A stretch of DNA of 64,000 nt from Frigidibacter albus (GTDB lineage: Bacteria; Pseudomonadota; Alphaproteobacteria; Rhodobacterales; Rhodobacteraceae): NCBI RefSeq assembly GCF_009908165.1, contig NZ_JAAAUC010000014.1, forward strand, positions 18,866 through 82,865, written 5' to 3'. Shown piece after piece: positions 61,345 through 64,000 of the stretch. Under the pieces are notes generated by a model. It did no database searches and had not been told where the DNA came from. It saw nothing but the letters and a program-made list of their open reading frames with translations. Each line of letters begins with the position of its first letter. The first letter of the stretch is position 1. The position numbers and the translations under genes are program-made.

Positions 61345-61572
61345 CCAGCCATCCTTGGCGAAGGCCATCGCGTTCGCCACGCGTTGTGCCGGGTCCATTT
61401 GCACCGGACGGGCCCCCAGAGGGCCCGGCCAGCGCCCGCCCCGCCTCTGGCGGGCGCTTCTCGCCCGCCAGGTCGGGCGCTGCCCTCCCCCGGTCTCTCG
61501 CGTCCAGCGGCTCCGGGCGACATGTCCCGCACGGGCGGGGCGAGGCAGTGCCTCGCCTTTTCCCGCCCGAAT
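61345..61572 (-). repeat. Dispersed mosaic intergenic repeat, copy E (inverted)
   Basis: The gap of 423 bases between the DUF2794 gene and the FAH-family gene carries a reverse-oriented copy of the C/D subfamily. On the minus strand it reads GGCGAGGCACTGCCTCGCC, CCCGCCCGTGCGGGACA, GGGCAGCGCCCGACCTGG, CGGGCGAGAAGCGCCCGCC, GGCGGGCGCTGGCCGGGCCC and GGGGCCCGTCCGGTGCAAAT in the same order as D. It has no 55-bp module. Confidence 0.88.
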
Positions 61573-61676
61573 CGAGCGGTCCGAATTGCGATAGCATCTC
61601 AGCCCCCCATACCAACCCTTCCCCGCCCCTCCCCGCATTGCTAGCCTCGGGACAGGACAGGACCGAGGAGACCCCC

Positions 61677-62534
61677 ATGAAACTGCTGCGCTATGGACCG
61701 AAGGGGCAAGAGAAGCCCGGGCTGCTGGATGCCGAAGGCCGCGTGCGCGATCTGTCGGGCATCCTCCCCGACCTTGCGGGCGAGGCGCTGCTGCCCGGCA
61801 GCCTGCGCCGGATCGCGGCGCTGGACGAGGCCTCGCTGCCTCTGGTCGAGGGCACGCCGCAGCAGGGCCTGCGGCTGGGGCCTTGCGTCGCCGGCACCCA
61901 GAAGTTCATCGCCATCGGGCTGAACTATGCCGACCATGCTGCCGAATCCGGGATGGCGGTTCCGACAGAGCCGGTGGTGTTCAACAAATGGACCAGCTGC
62001 ATCAGCGGGCCCGACGACGATGTGGAACTGCCGCGGGGCTCCACCAAGACCGACTGGGAGGTGGAGCTTGGCGTCGTCATCGGTCAGGGCGGGCGCTACA
62101 TCGACCAGGCCAGCGCTCTGGGCCATGTCGCCGGCTATTGCGTCGTCAACGACGTGTCGGAACGGGAATGGCAGACCGAACGCGGCGGCACCTGGGACAA
62201 GGGCAAGGGCTTCGATACCTTCGGCCCCGTCGGCCCCTGGCTGGTGACGCCCGATGAAGTCCCCGACATCGCCGCGCTGGGCATGTGGCTGGAGGTGGAC
62301 GGCCAGCGCATGCAGACCGGCAGCACCGCCACCATGATCTTTGGCGTGGCCGAGATCATTGCCTATGTCAGCCGCTTCCTGACCCTGACCCCCGGCGACA
62401 TCCTCACCACCGGCACCCCGCCCGGCGTCGGCATGGGAATGCGCCCGCCGCGCTACCTGAAGGCGGGCGAGGTGATGCGGCTGGGGATCGACGGGCTGGG
62501 GATGCAGACGCAAGCTGTGGTGGCGGCGCGCTGA
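61677..62534 (+). CDS. Fumarylacetoacetate hydrolase family protein
   Basis: The 285-residue enzyme has the FAH fold: N-terminal KLLRYGPKGQEKPGLLDAEG, then FIAIGLNYADHAAESGMAVP, KTDWEVELGVVIGQGGRYID (metal Glu), YCVVNDVSEREWQTERGGTW (metal Asp and Glu) and ILTTGTPPGVGMGMRPPRYL. The close style is that of ureidoglycolate lyase or 2,4-diketo-3-deoxy-L-fuconate hydrolase, but the substrate is not decidable. GAGGAG precedes the ATG. Confidence 0.9.
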   Translation: MKLLRYGPKGQEKPGLLDAEGRVRDLSGILPDLAGEALLPGSLRRIAALDEASLPLVEGTPQQGLRLGPCVAGTQKFIAIGLNYADHAAESGMAVPTEPVVFNKWTSCISGPDDDVELPRGSTKTDWEVELGVVIGQGGRYIDQASALGHVAGYCVVNDVSEREWQTERGGTWDKGKGFDTFGPVGPWLVTPDEVPDIAALGMWLEVDGQRMQTGSTATMIFGVAEIIAYVSRFLTLTPGDILTTGTPPGVGMGMRPPRYLKAGEVMRLGIDGLGMQTQAVVAAR

Positions 62535-62640
62535 GTTGACATTCGCGTGACCCCACGGAAGCCTGTCTTCTGCAAGTCACACTGCCGCGTATAGTCGCCC
62601 CTTACGTAACCCGTCAGCAACCCAATCAGGGAGCCAACCA

Positions 62641-63075
62641 GTGAAACTGCAAGCGAAAATCGTAGGTCTCGGCCTTGTTCTCGTGGCCGGCATGGCCGTT
62701 GCCAAGGAGGGGGTGACCAACCCCGTCGTCAAGGAACGGATGGACCTGATGCAGGTGGTGCGGGTGAATACCGGCGCGCTGGGCGACATGGCCTCGGGCA
62801 AGGCGACGTTCGACGCGGCCAAGGCCGCCGAGGCACAGGCGGCGCTGGTGGCGGCGGCTGCCGGGATTCCGGCGAAGTTCGAGCCCGAGGAAACCGACCC
62901 GGTGTCCGAAGCCAAGCCCGAGATCTGGATGATGTTCGACGAGTTCACCGCCAAGGCGAAATCGCTGGAAGAGGCGGCGGCCGCGGTCGATACCGCCTCG
63001 CTCGACGGGGTCAAGGCCGGGATGGGGCCGGTGGCCGAGTCCTGCAAGGCCTGCCACACCGACTACCGGATGTAA
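62641..63075 (+). CDS. Cytochrome c' / c-556 family protein
   Basis: The 144-residue protein has a signal peptide (MKLQAKIVGLGLVLVAGMAV, cleavage after AVA or VAK), a four-helix-bundle pattern and a C-terminal haem-binding CKACH at residues about 136-140 (in AESCKACHTDYRM), the class II cytochrome c arrangement. Met at position 34 (KERMDLMQVV) is a probable axial-ligand candidate as in c-556. Such proteins sit in the periplasm and shuttle electrons or bind NO. It ends at a 9-bp hairpin. Confidence 0.93.
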   Translation: MKLQAKIVGLGLVLVAGMAVAKEGVTNPVVKERMDLMQVVRVNTGALGDMASGKATFDAAKAAEAQAALVAAAAGIPAKFEPEETDPVSEAKPEIWMMFDEFTAKAKSLEEAAAAVDTASLDGVKAGMGPVAESCKACHTDYRM

Positions 63076-63082
63076 GCCGAAG

Positions 63083-63102
63083 GGGGCGCCAGTGGCGCCC
63101 CT
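63083..63102. terminator. Hairpin between cytochrome and I78 inhibitor genes
   Basis: GGGGCGCC and GGCGCCCC pair with the short loop AGT, in the gap between convergent stop codons. Only a short pyrimidine tail (TCTC) follows on the plus strand. Confidence 0.5.
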
Positions 63103-63110
63103 CTCAGCGT

Positions 63111-63410
63111 TCAGCCGCAATAGACGCGGCTGATCCGGTCCTGCTCGTCGATCGCGATGTTCAGCCGCGCCTCGAGGTAGTCCATCGTCACCATCTGCCC
63201 GGGGTTGATCACCCGCAGCTGCTGGGAAAAGCGCATCGTCTCCAGCGTGCTGGCCGGCTGACCGACCAGTCGCTGCAGGCCCGCTGCCCCACAAGCGTCC
63301 GCCACAGGCCCTGGACCCGGCGCAGGGCCAGAGCCGCCTTCCGTCACGCAGGCAGCCAGCAGCAGCAATGCCGCGCCCCCTGCCAGATGCCGTCCGGGAA
63401 ATCCTGCCAT
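63111..63410 (-). CDS. I78-family peptidase inhibitor lipoprotein
   Basis: The 99-residue protein has a lipobox LLAAC (Cys near residue 21) after a hydrophobic signal, then a Gly/Pro spacer and an I78 inhibitor domain: [40 protein letters not shown] and DRISRVYCG, ending in the typical Cys-Gly. The two cysteines probably form a disulfide. Family members inhibit elastase or chymotrypsin-like serine proteases. AAAGGAGGCGACG precedes the ATG at 63410. A subtilase gene exists in the window at 45540 but not adjacent. Confidence 0.9.
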   Translation of the reverse strand: MAGFPGRHLAGGAALLLLAACVTEGGSGPAPGPGPVADACGAAGLQRLVGQPASTLETMRFSQQLRVINPGQMVTMDYLEARLNIAIDEQDRISRVYCG

Positions 63411-63504
63411 CGTCGCCTCCTTTGTCGGTTGCACCAAGCCCGGCTTTCGCACAGTCTCCGCGCCCAAGGATATCAGCCCGGACCACAAACAGGGAGTCAC
63501 AGAC

Positions 63505-64000
63505 ATGAGAACGCGCGCCGCGGTGGCCATTGCCGCCGGAAAACCGCTGGAGATCATGGAGGTGAACCTTGAAGGCCCCAAGGCCGGCGAGGTTCTGGTG
63601 GAGATCAAGGCGACCGGCATCTGCCATACCGACGAGTTCACGCTGTCGGGCGCGGACCCGGAGGGGCTGTTCCCCGCCATCCTCGGCCATGAGGGCGCTG
63701 GCGTCGTGCTGGAATGCGGCCCCGGCGTCACCACGCTGAAGCCGGGCGACCATGTCATCCCGCTCTACACGCCCGAATGCCGGCAATGCCCCAGCTGCCT
63801 CAGCCAGAAGACCAACCTCTGCACCGCGATCCGGTCGACGCAAGGCCAGGGCCTGCTGCCGGATGGAACCACCCGGTTCTCGATGCTCGATGGCACCCCG
63901 ATCCACCATTACATGGGCTGCTCGACCTTCGCCAACCACACCGTGGTGCCAGAGATCGCGCTGGCCAAGGTCCGCGATGACGCGCCCTTCGACAAGATCT
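63505..64000 (+). CDS. frmA: S-(hydroxymethyl)glutathione dehydrogenase / class III alcohol dehydrogenase, 3' truncated
   Basis: About 165 residues are visible before the window ends. The start [20 protein letters not shown], catalytic-zinc [19 protein letters not shown] and [10 protein letters not shown], and the structural-zinc cluster [15 protein letters not shown] identify glutathione-dependent formaldehyde dehydrogenase (FrmA/AdhC/AdhI). It oxidises the spontaneous adduct of formaldehyde and glutathione; the GFA-domain protein at 42501 belongs to a family once tied to that adduct. The ATG at 63505 has AGGGAG about ten bases upstream. The C-terminal half is outside. Confidence 0.95.
   Translation, partial: MRTRAAVAIAAGKPLEIMEVNLEGPKAGEVLVEIKATGICHTDEFTLSGADPEGLFPAILGHEGAGVVLECGPGVTTLKPGDHVIPLYTPECRQCPSCLSQKTNLCTAIRSTQGQGLLPDGTTRFSMLDGTPIHHYMGCSTFANHTVVPEIALAKVRDDAPFDKI

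Noticed and set aside
62536..62541. TTGACA-like -35 box before the cytochrome gene
   Set aside because: No acceptable -10 hexamer lies 16-18 bases downstream.

Overview
The window is high-GC chromosomal DNA with dense, short-spaced genes and many 4-bp start/stop overlaps. Gene content and protein style (CenR-type response regulator, DUF2794, GlsB/YeaQ, WGR mini-protein, saccharopine enzymes, 41-residue zinc-free L36, Rhodobacterales-style intergenic repeats) point to an alphaproteobacterium of the Rhodobacteraceae/Paracoccaceae (Rhodobacter/Gemmobacter/Tabrizicola-like). No prophage, transposase, CRISPR array, rRNA or integron was seen. The window cuts a Hint-domain gene at its left end and a glutathione-dependent formaldehyde dehydrogenase at its right end.

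1-8.5 kb: housekeeping and accessory genes (DUF421 membrane protein with a zinc-ribbon tail, GlsB-type stress protein, dapD, LOG-family hydrolase, MFS transporter, DinB with an extra zinc finger, N-formylglutamate amidohydrolase), then tRNA-Val(GAC) with a clear sigma-70 promoter, then rpmJ. 8.5-20.3 kb: a locus for import, activation and sensing of an unknown substrate. A minus-strand operon has two acyl/aryl-CoA ligases and a complete branched-chain-amino-acid-type (HAAT) ABC importer (binding protein, two permeases, two ATPases), plus an overlooked 59-residue membrane protein between the permeases. A divergent plus-strand pair encodes a PAS hybrid kinase and an OmpR-type regulator. I infer that a carboxylic acid is imported and immediately converted to its CoA thioester.

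20.5-31.8 kb: WGR mini-protein, two saccharopine dehydrogenases (lysine degradation), an L,D-transpeptidase overlapping ribA, a CenR-like regulator, xthA, a CnoX-type thioredoxin/Lon-N/Trm112 operon, a UbiH-type hydroxylase and an amidase. 31.8-40.8 kb: aminotransferase, ftsK, lolA, an SLT-like lipoprotein, hspQ, gamma-glutamyltransferase, and an anti-sigma kinase/STAS antagonist pair. 40.8-48.6 kb: thiolase, free-Met-sulfoxide reductase, a tandem-GFA protein and a LysE exporter in one run; then RluA-type synthase, DUF1622, a small subtilase next to a predicted outer-membrane barrel, and an aldehyde dehydrogenase. 48.8-64 kb: HchA, MFS, capsule-type protein, asd, MuiA/DUF4139, PEP-mutase-like lyase, a 13-bp minisatellite, an unknown protein, beta-carbonic anhydrase, a degenerate Hpt-like protein, M17 aminopeptidase with NlpC/P60 peptidase, DUF2794, FAH-family hydrolase, cytochrome c', I78 inhibitor and frmA.

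The most unusual structure is not a gene. At least five intergenic gaps (about 1.86-2.10, 6.95-7.10, 44.73-44.92, 58.28-58.56 and 61.35-61.57 kb) carry mosaic copies of a dispersed, hairpin-rich repeat family. In two copies of otherwise different subfamilies, a nearly identical 55-bp module sits inside the loop of a central GCGCCCGCC/GGCGGGCGC inverted repeat. A second short motif (CCCCCGAGGATATTTGG type) occurs at three loci, once as a head-to-head palindrome.
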